The position numbers were made by a program, and so were the translations under genes. From Acidimicrobiales bacterium (GTDB lineage Bacteria > Actinomycetota > Acidimicrobiia > Acidimicrobiales > Aldehydirespiratoraceae), in NCBI GenBank assembly GCA_029263235.1, contig JAJCXW010000168.1, positions 1-42,028 on the forward strand: a DNA stretch of 42,028 nucleotides, given 5' to 3'. The number at the start of each line of letters is the position of its first letter. Within the stretch, counting starts at the first letter, position 1. Below the pieces are notes generated by a model. That model was not told the origin of the DNA. It was given only the letters and a program-made list of their open reading frames with translations, and made no database searches. This document shows, piece after piece, positions 1 through 9,534 of the stretch.

Positions 1-939
1 CGGATCGAACTGTTTGACCAGCTTCGCCCACAGCAACCTGGCAGCCCGAAGCTTGGCGATCTCCATGAAGTAATTCATGCCGATGCACCAGAAGAAGCTC
101 AGCCTTGGGGCGAAGTCGTCGATATCGAGACCGGCGGCGAGGCCAGCCCGGATGTACTCCACGCCGTCGGCGATGGTGTAGGCCAGCTCGAGATCGAGAG
201 TCGCCCCGGCCTCCTGCATGTGATAGCCGGAGATCGAAATCGAGTTGAACTTCGGCATCCGCTGCGAGGAGAACGAAAGAATGTCGGACACGATCCGCAT
301 GCTCGGCGTCGGCGGGTAGATGAACGTGTTGCGAACCATGAACTCCTTGAGAACATCGTTCTGGATCGTTCCGGCGAGCTGCTCCGGCTCGACCCCCTGC
401 TCCTCGGCCGCCACGACATACAACGCCAACACCGGCAGCACCGCGCCGTTCATGGTCATGCTCACGCTCATCTGATCGAGCGGGATCCCGTCGAAGAGTT
501 GACGCATGTCGAAGATCGAATCGATCGCCACGCCGGCCATACCGACATCTCCGGCCACCCGCGGATTGTCGGAGTCGTACCCCCGGTGAGTGGCCAAATC
601 GAACGCGACTGAGAGACCCTTCTGGCCAGCCGCGAGATTGCGACGGTAGAAGGCGTTGGATTCCTCGGCGGTGGAGAATCCTGCGTATTGGCGGATCGTC
701 CAAGGCTGGTTGACGTACATGGTCGGATAGGGGCCACGCAGAAACGGAGCCTGACCCGGAAGGCTGTGGATGAAGCCGAGCCCGGCTATGTCGTCGGCGC
801 TGGCCGCCGGCGGAACCTCGATCCCTTCCGGGGTCTGCCATGCTAACTCCGGGTCGAGGTCGCGAGGTCGCGACGGCGCGTCGTCGGGGCTCTCGCCATC
901 GTGTAGATCCACGGTCGTGAAGTCAGGGATCGAACTCAC
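1..939 (-). CDS. mutB: Methylmalonyl-CoA mutase large (catalytic) subunit, N-terminal part; gene continues beyond the window start
   Basis: Reverse-strand frame open from a GTG at 939 to position 1; reads ...[22 protein letters not shown]... and ...[35 protein letters not shown], typical of the MCM large subunit. Not in the ORF list because it runs off the edge. Confidence 0.93.
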   Translation of the reverse strand, partial: MSSIPDFTTVDLHDGESPDDAPSRPRDLDPELAWQTPEGIEVPPAASADDIAGLGFIHSLPGQAPFLRGPYPTMYVNQPWTIRQYAGFSTAEESNAFYRRNLAAGQKGLSVAFDLATHRGYDSDNPRVAGDVGMAGVAIDSIFDMRQLFDGIPLDQMSVSMTMNGAVLPVLALYVVAAEEQGVEPEQLAGTIQNDVLKEFMVRNTFIYPPTPSMRIVSDILSFSSQRMPKFNSISISGYHMQEAGATLDLELAYTIADGVEYIRAGLAAGLDIDDFAPRLSFFWCIGMNYFMEIAKLRAARLLWAKLVKQFDP

Positions 940-1013
940 CCCCACACCGTAGGCGGCCGCGGCGTCTCCACAAATCAGGCCCCGCACCGATCGAGAGCGC
1001 GCGAGACTCCCAC

Positions 1014-1433
1014 ATGGACATCAACGAAGCACTCGAGTGGGCAGCAGCACGAAATGGCGGCGTGTTGATCACACTTCGCCGCGACGGAAGAGCCCAATCG
1101 TCCGACATCGTCTACGCGGCCGACGGCGACATCATTCGCATTTCGGTCACCGCCGACCGAGCCAAGACCGCCAACATGCGCCGCGACAACCGAGTTGTCC
1201 TGCATCTCACCGACCCGGCGTCGTGGAGCTACGTGTCGTTCGATGCCACCGCCGAACTGAGCCCCGAGTGCGCCGAGCCGGACGACGCCACCGCCGACGA
1301 ACTCGTCGATCTGTATCGAACGGTCAGCGGCGGCGACCACCCTGACTGGGCCGAATACCGGCAGGCGATGATCGACGATCGCCGGCTCGTGGCGCGCATC
1401 ACCCCACACTCGGCCACCGGCCAGATCCACTGA
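1014..1433 (+). CDS. PPOX-class (pyridoxamine 5'-phosphate oxidase-like / F420-dependent) flavin/deazaflavin protein
   Basis: 139 aa [55 protein letters not shown] is characteristic of the split-barrel PPOX family. Confidence 0.8.
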   Translation: MDINEALEWAAARNGGVLITLRRDGRAQSSDIVYAADGDIIRISVTADRAKTANMRRDNRVVLHLTDPASWSYVSFDATAELSPECAEPDDATADELVDLYRTVSGGDHPDWAEYRQAMIDDRRLVARITPHSATGQIH

Positions 1434-1963
1434 TGCCCCTTACCGACGGCGTGATCACGCTGCGCCAACCAACCTCCGCTGATGCCCCCGCCTTGGCGTC
1501 AGCCGTTCAGCAGTCGCTGCCCGAACTCCAGGTCTTCATGACTTGGGCCACTCCGGACTACGAAGTCTCATCGGCTCGCCAGTGGATCTTCGGCGAGTTC
1601 AATCCGGGCGAGGAACCCTTCGTGATAGAGGACTCCAACAGCGAGATCGTCGGCTCGTGTGGTCTCGGCCCGATCGACAACCTCAACCGTGTGATCGAGC
1701 TCGGCTACTGGGTCAGATCGGACCGCGCCGGTGAGGGGATCGCGACGCGAGCCGCGACGCTTCTGGCCCGCCACGCCATTCAGACACGCGGAGCAATGCG
1801 GGTCGAGATCTACATGTCGGTCGAGAACGACGCCAGCCGACGGGTCGCCGAGAAGGCCGGAGCCACCCACGAAGGCACCATGCGGGCCCGCCTACTGCTC
1901 AACGGCGAGCACCACGACACCCACATCTGGTCGATCCTGCCCGAGGACCTGAAGCTCGACTGA
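1433..1963 (+). CDS. GNAT-family N-acetyltransferase (RimJ/RimL-like)
   Basis: 176 aa; ITLRQPTSADAPAL...IELGYWVRSDRAGEGIATRAA...VEIYMSVENDASRRVAEKAGATHEGTMR. TGATG overlap with the upstream ORF. Confidence 0.88.
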   Translation: MPLTDGVITLRQPTSADAPALASAVQQSLPELQVFMTWATPDYEVSSARQWIFGEFNPGEEPFVIEDSNSEIVGSCGLGPIDNLNRVIELGYWVRSDRAGEGIATRAATLLARHAIQTRGAMRVEIYMSVENDASRRVAEKAGATHEGTMRARLLLNGEHHDTHIWSILPEDLKLD

Positions 1964-1974
1964 GGCGAGGGCAC

Positions 1975-3807
1975 CTATGCGGGGTCGGCGACAAGCCGAC
2001 CCAACAGTCGCTGCAGGGTTTCGAGCACATCGATACCAACGTGCCAGAACTCGGCCACACCGGAATCTTCGAACTCGTCGCGGAGCTCGCCGGGATCACC
2101 GGCCAGCACCACCATCGATGCACCGGCATCGCGTAGTGCCACGGCCGTGGCGACTCCACGGTCGGCGTAGACGGCGTCCGATGAGCAGATCACAGCCACA
2201 TCGCAACCGGACTCGGCGAATCGTGCCGTGGTCTCGATCGGCGACATGGTGCCCGTATCCGACCCAAACTCCGCCTGGATGCCCGCCACAGCAAGCAGGT
2301 TCGCCACCCATGTGCTCCGAGCGTTGTGCACAGCCAAGTCACCCAGTGCGGCCACGAAGACCTTCAGGGGCGTGCCGTGCTCAGCCAGATGACGGTCGGA
2401 CCAGTCACGCAGATTCTCGAACGGTGCGGCCAGACGACGAACCGGCCAGCCGGTCGATGCCGGTCGCTCCCTCCGATGCAACAGATCGGCCTCGAGAAGA
2501 GGGAACTCCGAGACCCCCGTGACCGGATCTACTCGAGTTGAGAGACGCTCGAGCCGCGAGTCCCAGGACGCCGACACCTCCACCGCGAGAGATCCATCGG
2601 TGAGCACGGCAGCCATGCCGCCCGCGGTCTCGATCGCCTGGAATCCTGCCCATGCCATGGAACTCATCCGGGCCGTGAGCGAGTCGACGAACCACGAGCC
2701 CGCGGCCGGATCGACGAACCGGGCGATGTTCGACTCCTCGATGAGCAGCATCTGGATGTTTCGAGCGGTCCTGCGGCCAAGGTCGTCCGACTCGCCAAGT
2801 GCGGTGTCGAAAGGCAGAACCGTCACCGAGTCAGCGCCGGCAACTCCGGCTGCCAGAGCGGCCGACGTGGCCCGCAACAGATTGACCCAAGGATCCCGAC
2901 GGCTGTACATCGCCTCCGAAGTGACCGCCTGTTGTGCCTGGTCACGATGGGGTGGCTGCACACCGGAGGCCTCGAGAACCCGCTCCCACAGCCGTCGAGC
3001 CGAGCGGAGCATGGCGATGGTGACGAACTGATCGGCGGTTGCCGCGTATCTGAACCCAATCAGGCCGGCCGCTCTGGTCGGTGTGAGGCCCGTCGCTTCG
3101 AGGGCTCGTAGATAGGCGACACCGGTTGCGATCGAGGCGGCAAGTTGCTGGGCCTCGGTTGCACCGGCCTCGGCGTATCTGGTTGCGTCGACCGTGAGAA
3201 GCCGCGACGACGGCAGATGTTCCGCGGCCACTGCCACGAACTGAGCAACATCGTCGATCCGGTCTGGCAGGCCATCGATCTCATCGCCTCGAACGATTCC
3301 TCCGAGCGGGTCGAGACCGAGCCAGCTCTTGGCTGTCGATGCCAGGCCCCTGACCCGAGTGAGGCCGATGAAGGCCCGGCCGAGGCCCACATCGCTGTGC
3401 GGGGCCAGTGCCAGGGGGGCAATGTCGAGATCGACATCTGCGAGGGCCAAAGTCAGGAATTCAGCCGGATCGCAACCCGGATCCACCCACAACTCGATCG
3501 ATGTGACTCCCCCACCGAGATCCTCGAGGATCTCACGATTGCACTCAGCGACGTCGCCTCCATGGCGCTGACGTACATCCCAGCCATTGTGGACGCGGTC
3601 GGGATCGACCCCGATTTCCCACTCGTCAGTCGAGGTTCCGGCGGTTGCTTCCGTGTAGAGGGGCTGAATGTCCAGACCGTCACTCGTCTCGGACACCAAG
3701 ACCCGACCGAAGTCGCGACCGCGGAGAACCTTCGCCACTGCTTCATCCCATGCAGCCCGGTCCGGAGGGGGAAACCCGGCCGCAAGATCGTGGTTCGGTT
3801 CGGTCAT
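1975..3807 (-). CDS. mutA: Methylmalonyl-CoA mutase small subunit
   Basis: Long minus ORF; start MTEPNHDLAAGFPPPDRAAWDEAVAKVL chosen over the 3909 start; MCM-like TIM-barrel region plus degenerate B12-binding-like C-terminus (FGSDTGTMSPIETTARFAESGCDVAVICSSDAVYAD). Confidence 0.87.
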   Translation of the reverse strand: MTEPNHDLAAGFPPPDRAAWDEAVAKVLRGRDFGRVLVSETSDGLDIQPLYTEATAGTSTDEWEIGVDPDRVHNGWDVRQRHGGDVAECNREILEDLGGGVTSIELWVDPGCDPAEFLTLALADVDLDIAPLALAPHSDVGLGRAFIGLTRVRGLASTAKSWLGLDPLGGIVRGDEIDGLPDRIDDVAQFVAVAAEHLPSSRLLTVDATRYAEAGATEAQQLAASIATGVAYLRALEATGLTPTRAAGLIGFRYAATADQFVTIAMLRSARRLWERVLEASGVQPPHRDQAQQAVTSEAMYSRRDPWVNLLRATSAALAAGVAGADSVTVLPFDTALGESDDLGRRTARNIQMLLIEESNIARFVDPAAGSWFVDSLTARMSSMAWAGFQAIETAGGMAAVLTDGSLAVEVSASWDSRLERLSTRVDPVTGVSEFPLLEADLLHRRERPASTGWPVRRLAAPFENLRDWSDRHLAEHGTPLKVFVAALGDLAVHNARSTWVANLLAVAGIQAEFGSDTGTMSPIETTARFAESGCDVAVICSSDAVYADRGVATAVALRDAGASMVVLAGDPGELRDEFEDSGVAEFWHVGIDVLETLQRLLGRLVADPA

Positions 3808-3947
3808 CGTCGAGGAGATCTCCGAGAGTCGTCGCGCAGAACGTACTCCGTCGGCGACCAACGGGACGACACAACGCCCGAAGCAACGTCGACCTGTGAA
3901 AGATGACACACCCCACGACCACGCGTTATGTTCCGGATGGATTTCGT

Positions 3948-3965
3948 CAGCCTCAGGCGAGGCTG
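3948..3965 (+). promoter_or_regulatory. Perfect 7-bp stem hairpin (CAGCCTC-AGGC-GAGGCTG) in the leader of the substrate-binding protein gene
   Basis: Read directly from sequence, 22 nt upstream of the preferred ATG at 3988. Confidence 0.4.
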
Positions 3966-3987
3966 GCCAGACAGTTGGGGGACTCAG

Positions 3988-5448
3988 ATGGTGCGAGTCG
4001 ACAGATTCAAAGTGGGCACCGTCGCTCTGGCGATCGCCTTGGTTGGTTCAGCCTGCTCTGGTGGGTCGAGCGCCGACCCCGAAGCCTCCGACGACACCTC
4101 CACCACGACCACCGTGGCCGCGACGACCACCACCGAGCAGTCGGCCGACGACCTCTTCGGTGGTGAGACCACCGAGACGACCACGCCGGAAATCGATCCG
4201 TGTGCCGACCTCACTCCAGAAGCCACCGACACAGGCGTCTCGGCCGACACCATCACCGTTCTCGTGGCGGCCGATGTCAACAGCCCACTGGCCCCAGGGC
4301 TCTTCAAGGACTCCTGGGTCGGGGTGAAAGCGTGGGCTGATCATGTCAACGCCAAGGGGGGGCTCGCCTGTCGGCAAGTCGAGGTGATCGAGTTCGACAC
4401 ACTCCTCAACGCCAATGAGTCAGCCAATGCCCAGATCAAGGCCTGCGAGAACGCCCTGGCAATGGTCGGCACCACCGCACTATTCGTGTTGGACACCGAG
4501 ATCCTCAACACCTGCCCCGACGCCTCAGGCAACCCCGTCGGCATCCCCGACATCGCCCAACTCACCACCGAAGTAGCCCACCAGTGCAGCGTCAACACGT
4601 TTCCGGTGGTGGAGCCCCAAGGAGCCTGCCCCTACGCCGGCGGGCCCCGCGTGTTCACCGAACGGGTCGGTGAGATCAAGTGGTTCCAGGACAACATCGA
4701 CCCCGACCTCACCGCCGTGTTCATCGTCCCCGGCGACCTGCCTTCCACCCGGCAAGCCAGCATCACCACCATCAGAGCGATGGAAGAAGCGGGGGTCGAC
4801 AACGTCGCTGAATTCGCAGTAGGCGGATTCGACCTACAGCCGGTCTACACGCCGTTCGTGCAGGCGATCGCCGACAACTCCGCCAACATGGCACGCACCG
4901 GATCCAACGACCAGTCGCTCGTCAAATGGCGCAGCGAGGCGGTGGCTCAAGGCGTCGAGGCCGAGATCTGGGTCTGCACGATCGCCTGCTACAGCCAGAG
5001 CATCTTCGAGGCCGGCGGCGACGTGATCGACGGCACCTACGTCACCATCTTTGCGATTCCCTTCGAGGAGGCCGACACCAATCCCGAGTTGCAGGCCTAC
5101 GTCGACAGCGTGTCGAATCCGTCGGCCTTCGGACTGAACTCCTGGGCATCCGGAGTGATGCTCGAAGACGCCGTGAATGCGGTCGTGGAGGCAGACGGCA
5201 TCAATGCGATCACCCGTGAGACTCTTCTCCAGCAGATGTCCACCATCACCGCGTTCGATGCTCACGGAATGTTGGGCACGGTCAATCCGGCCGGGAAGGT
5301 GTCCGGGCCGTGCTACACGATGTTGCAGATCCAGGACGGCGCCTTCGTTCGCGTCCACCCCACTGAGAGAGGCACGTTCGACTGCGATCCGTCGAACTTC
5401 GCGACGATCACCCTCGATGCCGCGGCCGAATCCGACAAGCTGGGCTGA
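3988..5448 (+). CDS. ABC transporter substrate-binding lipoprotein, branched-chain amino acid type (LivK-like)
   Basis: Lipobox signal peptide MVRVDRFKVGTVALAIALVGSACSGG, Thr-rich linker, periplasmic-binding fold segments; followed by livHM-livG-livF-like genes. Confidence 0.88.
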   Translation: MVRVDRFKVGTVALAIALVGSACSGGSSADPEASDDTSTTTTVAATTTTEQSADDLFGGETTETTTPEIDPCADLTPEATDTGVSADTITVLVAADVNSPLAPGLFKDSWVGVKAWADHVNAKGGLACRQVEVIEFDTLLNANESANAQIKACENALAMVGTTALFVLDTEILNTCPDASGNPVGIPDIAQLTTEVAHQCSVNTFPVVEPQGACPYAGGPRVFTERVGEIKWFQDNIDPDLTAVFIVPGDLPSTRQASITTIRAMEEAGVDNVAEFAVGGFDLQPVYTPFVQAIADNSANMARTGSNDQSLVKWRSEAVAQGVEAEIWVCTIACYSQSIFEAGGDVIDGTYVTIFAIPFEEADTNPELQAYVDSVSNPSAFGLNSWASGVMLEDAVNAVVEADGINAITRETLLQQMSTITAFDAHGMLGTVNPAGKVSGPCYTMLQIQDGAFVRVHPTERGTFDCDPSNFATITLDAAAESDKLG

Positions 5449-5458
5449 GCGGCCCAGC
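5439..5458 (+). terminator. Hairpin GCTGGGC-TGAGCG-GCCCAGC with the livK-like stop codon in its loop; possible attenuator or processing stem
   Basis: Perfect 7-bp inverted repeat; stop TGA at 5446-5448 lies in the loop; no U-tract. Confidence 0.45.
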
Positions 5459-5478
5459 CCGACCATGACCAACCCAGG

Positions 5479-7641
5479 GTGAAACTCTCACCAGCCAACT
5501 ACGCGGCGATAGCCCTAACCGTGGCCGGCGCCATAGCGCTGTCGGCGCTCAACTGGTCGGGGCGTCCCGTGTCGGTTGCCACCGTCGGATCGATGCTGGT
5601 CGTGGGGGTCACCCTCGGATCGATCTACGCCGTTTCAGCCAGCGGCCTAGTGGTCGTCTACACCACCACAGGAGTGTTCAATTTCGCCCAGGGTGCCATG
5701 GGCATGTACTGGGCCTTCGTCTACTGGGAGCTGCGATTCAATCGCAACTGGCCGGCACCGATCGCGATCGGGTTGGTGGTCCTGGTGATGGCGCCGCTAG
5801 GTGGAGTGGTGCTCGACCGGCTGGTCATGCGTCGCCTCCGCGGCACTCCGCTGGTGCTGCAGTTGATGGTGACGGTCGGGTTGATGCTCGGGTTCATGGG
5901 CTTGGCCGCGACCCAGTGGAAGGGAGATCGCGGCCGCAACGCCCAACCATTCTTCGGTCGAACCGGAGGGTTCGAACTGCTCGGGGTCAACGTCACATGG
6001 CACCGCTTCACAACCATCTGTGTGGCCGTTCTTCTTGCGGTGCTTCTCCGATTGTTGCTCCACCGTTCGCGTATCGGAGTCGCCATGAGGGCGGTGGTCG
6101 ACAGTCGCTCACTCACATCGCTCACCGGGGCCAACCCCGAGATCATCTCCGGATTGGCCTGGGCTCTCGGCTCATCGTTGGCGGCGGTAGCCGGAATCCT
6201 CATCGCTCCCGAATCGGGCTTGGTGGTCGAACTACTCACCCTGGTGGTGGTCGACGCTTTCGCAGCCGCCGCCGTCGGACGGCTTCGGAGCTTTCCGCTC
6301 ACCTTTCTCGGCGCAATGGTGCTGGGGATCGGGCAACAGTTCATACGGAGCTTTCTTGACTTCCCCGGCGGATTCTCCAACGCCGACCGGGCCCTACCCA
6401 CGATCTTGTTGTTTGTCGTGGTGCTTGCTCTACCGCAGGCCAAGTTGCATATCAGAGGTACTGCAGCGGCAGCATCCACACGGATTCGACGCATCACTCC
6501 TCTGTCCGACGCGGCACTGGGCGGACTGGCGTTGATCGTGGTGATCGTGTCGTGGTCGGGTGGCTTGGTGCCGTTTGTAGACGAATGGACCGGCACCGGT
6601 GTGAACCGAGGCGTAACCATGATGATCACCGCGATCATCATGCTGTCGCTGGTGCCACTCACCGGCTGGGCTGGGCAGGTCAACTTCGCTCCGCTGGCTT
6701 TCGCGGGGTTCGGTGCGGTGATGTTCCTGAAGGTCGCCGGCGACTCGGGTCAAGCCTGGGGACTGGTGATGGCAGCGTTACTCACCGCCCCCGTGGGCGC
6801 GTTGATGGCTCTACCAGCGGTGCGACTACAGGGGCTCTACCTCGCCTTGGCCTCAATGGCCTTCGCGCGCGGATTCGAACTGCTCTTCTTCACCCAGTCG
6901 AGTGTCATCGATTCCGGAGCCGGCGAACGTATCGCCTCGCTCCACTTCGCCGGATGGCAACTCGACGGTCGCGGCCGCGGCTACCTGATCTTTCTCACCA
7001 TCGTGTTCGCGGCCGGCGTCGTCGGTCTGATCGCGCTCAAACGCAGCCGTTACGGTCGGCGCTGGATGGCTATCCACGACTCTGAGGCCGCCGCCGCCAC
7101 GCTCGGCATCAGTCTCGTCGAGACCAAGGTGATCGTGTTCGGCATTTCGGCGGCCATCGCCGGATTCGGTGGAGCGCTCTTCGGAATCCAACAGGCAACC
7201 CTCAACCCCAGCCAGTTCACGCTGCTGCTCGGCCTGCCGATCGTCCTGTTGCTGGTCGTCGGCGGTGTTGCCTATCCCGCGGCCGCACTCTTCGGCGGGG
7301 TCAACACCATCTTGTTCATCGTCATAAAGGAACGGCTCGGCTGGAGTTGGTTGTCTGCACTCGAAATACTCGGCCCGGGACTCATGGCGGTGGCAATGGT
7401 GGTCAACACCCGTGGCGCCGTCACCGACATGGGACGAGCGTTCTCACCGCTTCTGCCCTGGCGCCACGACGCCCGCGACCAATTCCGGCTCGAACACGCC
7501 ACCGAGCGCGAAGACGAAGTCGGGGAACTAGGACTGGGTCGGCCGTTCACCCGAGATCACGTGAACGACCTCGACAGACAGCTCGGCATCGTCGACCTGA
7601 TTCCCGCAAGCCGACCAACAGAGTCGAGAGGCGGGCTCTGA
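5479..7641 (+). CDS. Fused LivH-LivM-type branched-chain amino acid ABC transporter permease
   Basis: 720 aa, GTG start. N-half LivH-like (VGVTLGSIYAVSASGLVVVYTTTGVFNFAQGAMGM), C-half LivM-like (LVPLTGWAGQVNFAPLAFAGFGAV). Confidence 0.9.
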   Translation: MKLSPANYAAIALTVAGAIALSALNWSGRPVSVATVGSMLVVGVTLGSIYAVSASGLVVVYTTTGVFNFAQGAMGMYWAFVYWELRFNRNWPAPIAIGLVVLVMAPLGGVVLDRLVMRRLRGTPLVLQLMVTVGLMLGFMGLAATQWKGDRGRNAQPFFGRTGGFELLGVNVTWHRFTTICVAVLLAVLLRLLLHRSRIGVAMRAVVDSRSLTSLTGANPEIISGLAWALGSSLAAVAGILIAPESGLVVELLTLVVVDAFAAAAVGRLRSFPLTFLGAMVLGIGQQFIRSFLDFPGGFSNADRALPTILLFVVVLALPQAKLHIRGTAAAASTRIRRITPLSDAALGGLALIVVIVSWSGGLVPFVDEWTGTGVNRGVTMMITAIIMLSLVPLTGWAGQVNFAPLAFAGFGAVMFLKVAGDSGQAWGLVMAALLTAPVGALMALPAVRLQGLYLALASMAFARGFELLFFTQSSVIDSGAGERIASLHFAGWQLDGRGRGYLIFLTIVFAAGVVGLIALKRSRYGRRWMAIHDSEAAAATLGISLVETKVIVFGISAAIAGFGGALFGIQQATLNPSQFTLLLGLPIVLLLVVGGVAYPAAALFGGVNTILFIVIKERLGWSWLSALEILGPGLMAVAMVVNTRGAVTDMGRAFSPLLPWRHDARDQFRLEHATEREDEVGELGLGRPFTRDHVNDLDRQLGIVDLIPASRPTESRGGL

Positions 7642-8378
7642 TGGCGCTACTCGAAGCCACCGGCGTGACCGTGAGATTCGGGGGTCTCACCGCGCTCGAT
7701 GATGCCAGCATCTCGGTGGAGGCCGGCCAGGTCACAGGGATGATCGGACCCAACGGAGCGGGCAAGACAACCTTCTTCAACGTGATGACCGGTCTGCAGG
7801 ACACCACGACCGGTCGAGTCGTTCTCGATGGTCGTGACATCACGCGACTCAGTGTTCACAGACGGGCCCGGCGGGGAATCGCCCGCACCTTCCAGCGAAT
7901 CGAAGTTTTCGATCAGCTGAGCGTGCTCGACAATGTGCTGGTCGCGGCGGAAATGCGCCGACGCTGGGATCGCTCCGGACCCCAGCCGCGCGAAGAAGCA
8001 ATGGCATGCCTCGAACGGGTCGGCATCACCCAAATCGCCGACTTGTCGGTGGCGGCACTACCTACCGGATCGGCAAGGCTCGTCGAACTGGCTCGAACTC
8101 TGGCAACCAGACCCCGCTTGTTGCTCCTCGACGAACCATCTTCGGGGCTCAACGGCAGCGAGACACAAGCCATGGCCGATCTCCTGCGCAACCTCACCGA
8201 AGATGGACTCGCGGTGCTGCTGGTCGAGCACGACATGTCGTTCGTCATGGGGCTCTGCCACCGAATCAATGTCCTCAGCTTCGGCGAGATGATCGCCTCA
8301 GGGACACCGACCGAGGTGCAGTCTGATCCGTCGGTGCAATCGGCATATCTGGGAACCGATCACGGGGCCGTCCGATGA
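7641..8378 (+). CDS. ABC transporter ATP-binding protein, LivG-like
   Basis: Start MALLEATGVTVRFGG overlaps the upstream stop (TGATG); Walker A GPNGAGKTT, Walker B LLLLDEPSSGL. Confidence 0.92.
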   Translation: MALLEATGVTVRFGGLTALDDASISVEAGQVTGMIGPNGAGKTTFFNVMTGLQDTTTGRVVLDGRDITRLSVHRRARRGIARTFQRIEVFDQLSVLDNVLVAAEMRRRWDRSGPQPREEAMACLERVGITQIADLSVAALPTGSARLVELARTLATRPRLLLLDEPSSGLNGSETQAMADLLRNLTEDGLAVLLVEHDMSFVMGLCHRINVLSFGEMIASGTPTEVQSDPSVQSAYLGTDHGAVR

Positions 8379-9073
8379 CCCCGGTGTTGGAACTCCGTGA
8401 TCTCAGAGCCGGATACGGCGGGATCGATGTCATCCACGGAATTGATCTCAGAATCGTATCGGGCGAGGTGGTCGCCCTTCTCGGACCCAACGGTGCCGGC
8501 AAGACCACAACGCTTGCCACCATCAGCGGCCAGATCTCCCCCAGCGGCGGAACGGTCTCGCTGATGGGGCACAACGTCAACGGCGCCAGACCCGATCGTC
8601 TGGCCCGAGCCGGCGTGTGTCTCGTTCCCGAAGGGCGCGGCGTGTTTCCCAATCTGACCGTTCGCGAGAACCTGATCATGTCGACTTACACGGGCGTGTC
8701 GATCGCGTCGATCGAGGAGCGGGCCTACGAACTGTTCCCCCGTCTGGGCGAACGACGAGGCCAGACCGCCGGCACGCTTTCGGGTGGCGAACAGCAGATG
8801 CTCGCCATGTCTCGGGCCATGACCACCGATCCGGCCCTGCTCCTGCTCGATGAGCTCTCCATGGGCCTGGCACCAATGATCGTCGCCGAGCTCTACGAGC
8901 GGGTGGGAGAACTGGCACAGAAGGGTCTCTCGATCTTGATCGTGGAGCAGTTCGCACAAGCCGTTCTGGGCGTCGCCGACCGAGCTGTGGTGATGGTCAA
9001 CGGCGAGATACGCACCGTGGGTGCACCCGCCGAAGTGTCCCGGCAATTGGCCGAGGCCTACCTCGGAGGGTGA
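8375..9073 (+). CDS. ABC transporter ATP-binding protein, LivF-like
   Basis: 232 aa; GPNGAGKTTTLATISG, LSGGEQQMLAMSRAM, LLLLDELSMGLAP; ATGA overlap with livG. Confidence 0.92.
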   Translation: MTPVLELRDLRAGYGGIDVIHGIDLRIVSGEVVALLGPNGAGKTTTLATISGQISPSGGTVSLMGHNVNGARPDRLARAGVCLVPEGRGVFPNLTVRENLIMSTYTGVSIASIEERAYELFPRLGERRGQTAGTLSGGEQQMLAMSRAMTTDPALLLLDELSMGLAPMIVAELYERVGELAQKGLSILIVEQFAQAVLGVADRAVVMVNGEIRTVGAPAEVSRQLAEAYLGG

Positions 9074-9534
9074 GCTGTGATAACGAATCCCCTATCGGAC
9101 GACCAGGAGCCAGCGCCGTGAGCGACGACACCGAAGCCGACCTCACACCGAGGCTCGAAGAGTTTCGCAAGGAGGTCGACGGACTCGCCCTCACCGGAGG
9201 TGCCGTCAACCCTGAGCGCACCGGCTCCACAGTCGGGCTCGTTCTGTTTGTGGTCGGACTCGCCGTCGCCGCGATCGGTGCCCTCACGAGCCGCGGCGAC
9301 ACCGATGCCGGCGATGCCACCGCAATGCTCAGCGAGATCGTGTCGTCCAACAACGGCATAATCGTCGTTGTGCTCGGTCTGGCTCTGGCCATCGTCGGCG
9401 GAATGATCTGGCTACGCAACAGCCTCACCCGATACCTGCGCTACTGGCTGGTGCGACTCATCTACGAGGACCGGTCCAACACCGACCGCCTCATCGAGGC
9501 CATCGAGCGATCACAGCGCGCCGACGACACCTGA
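9070..9534 (+). CDS. Small membrane protein of unknown function, translationally coupled to livF
   Basis: 154 aa, two hydrophobic segments (TVGLVLFVVGLAVAAIGAL; GIIVVVLGLALAIVGGMIWL); GTGA overlap with livF. Alternative GTG start near 9118. Confidence 0.65.
   Translation: MSCDNESPIGRPGASAVSDDTEADLTPRLEEFRKEVDGLALTGGAVNPERTGSTVGLVLFVVGLAVAAIGALTSRGDTDAGDATAMLSEIVSSNNGIIVVVLGLALAIVGGMIWLRNSLTRYLRYWLVRLIYEDRSNTDRLIEAIERSQRADDT

Noticed and set aside
1-939. mutB appearing truncated
   Set aside because: The gene runs off the window edge; not a pseudogene.
3145-3906. 253-aa plus-strand ORF
   Set aside because: Antisense to mutA.
4081-4200. Thr-rich, repeat-like ACC/ACG tract
   Set aside because: Encodes the low-complexity Thr linker common after lipoboxes in actinobacterial lipoproteins; not a separate repeat element.
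5721-6683. 320-aa minus-strand ORF
   Set aside because: Antisense to the LivHM permease; Ser/Thr/Pro-rich composition is a mirror of hydrophobic codons.
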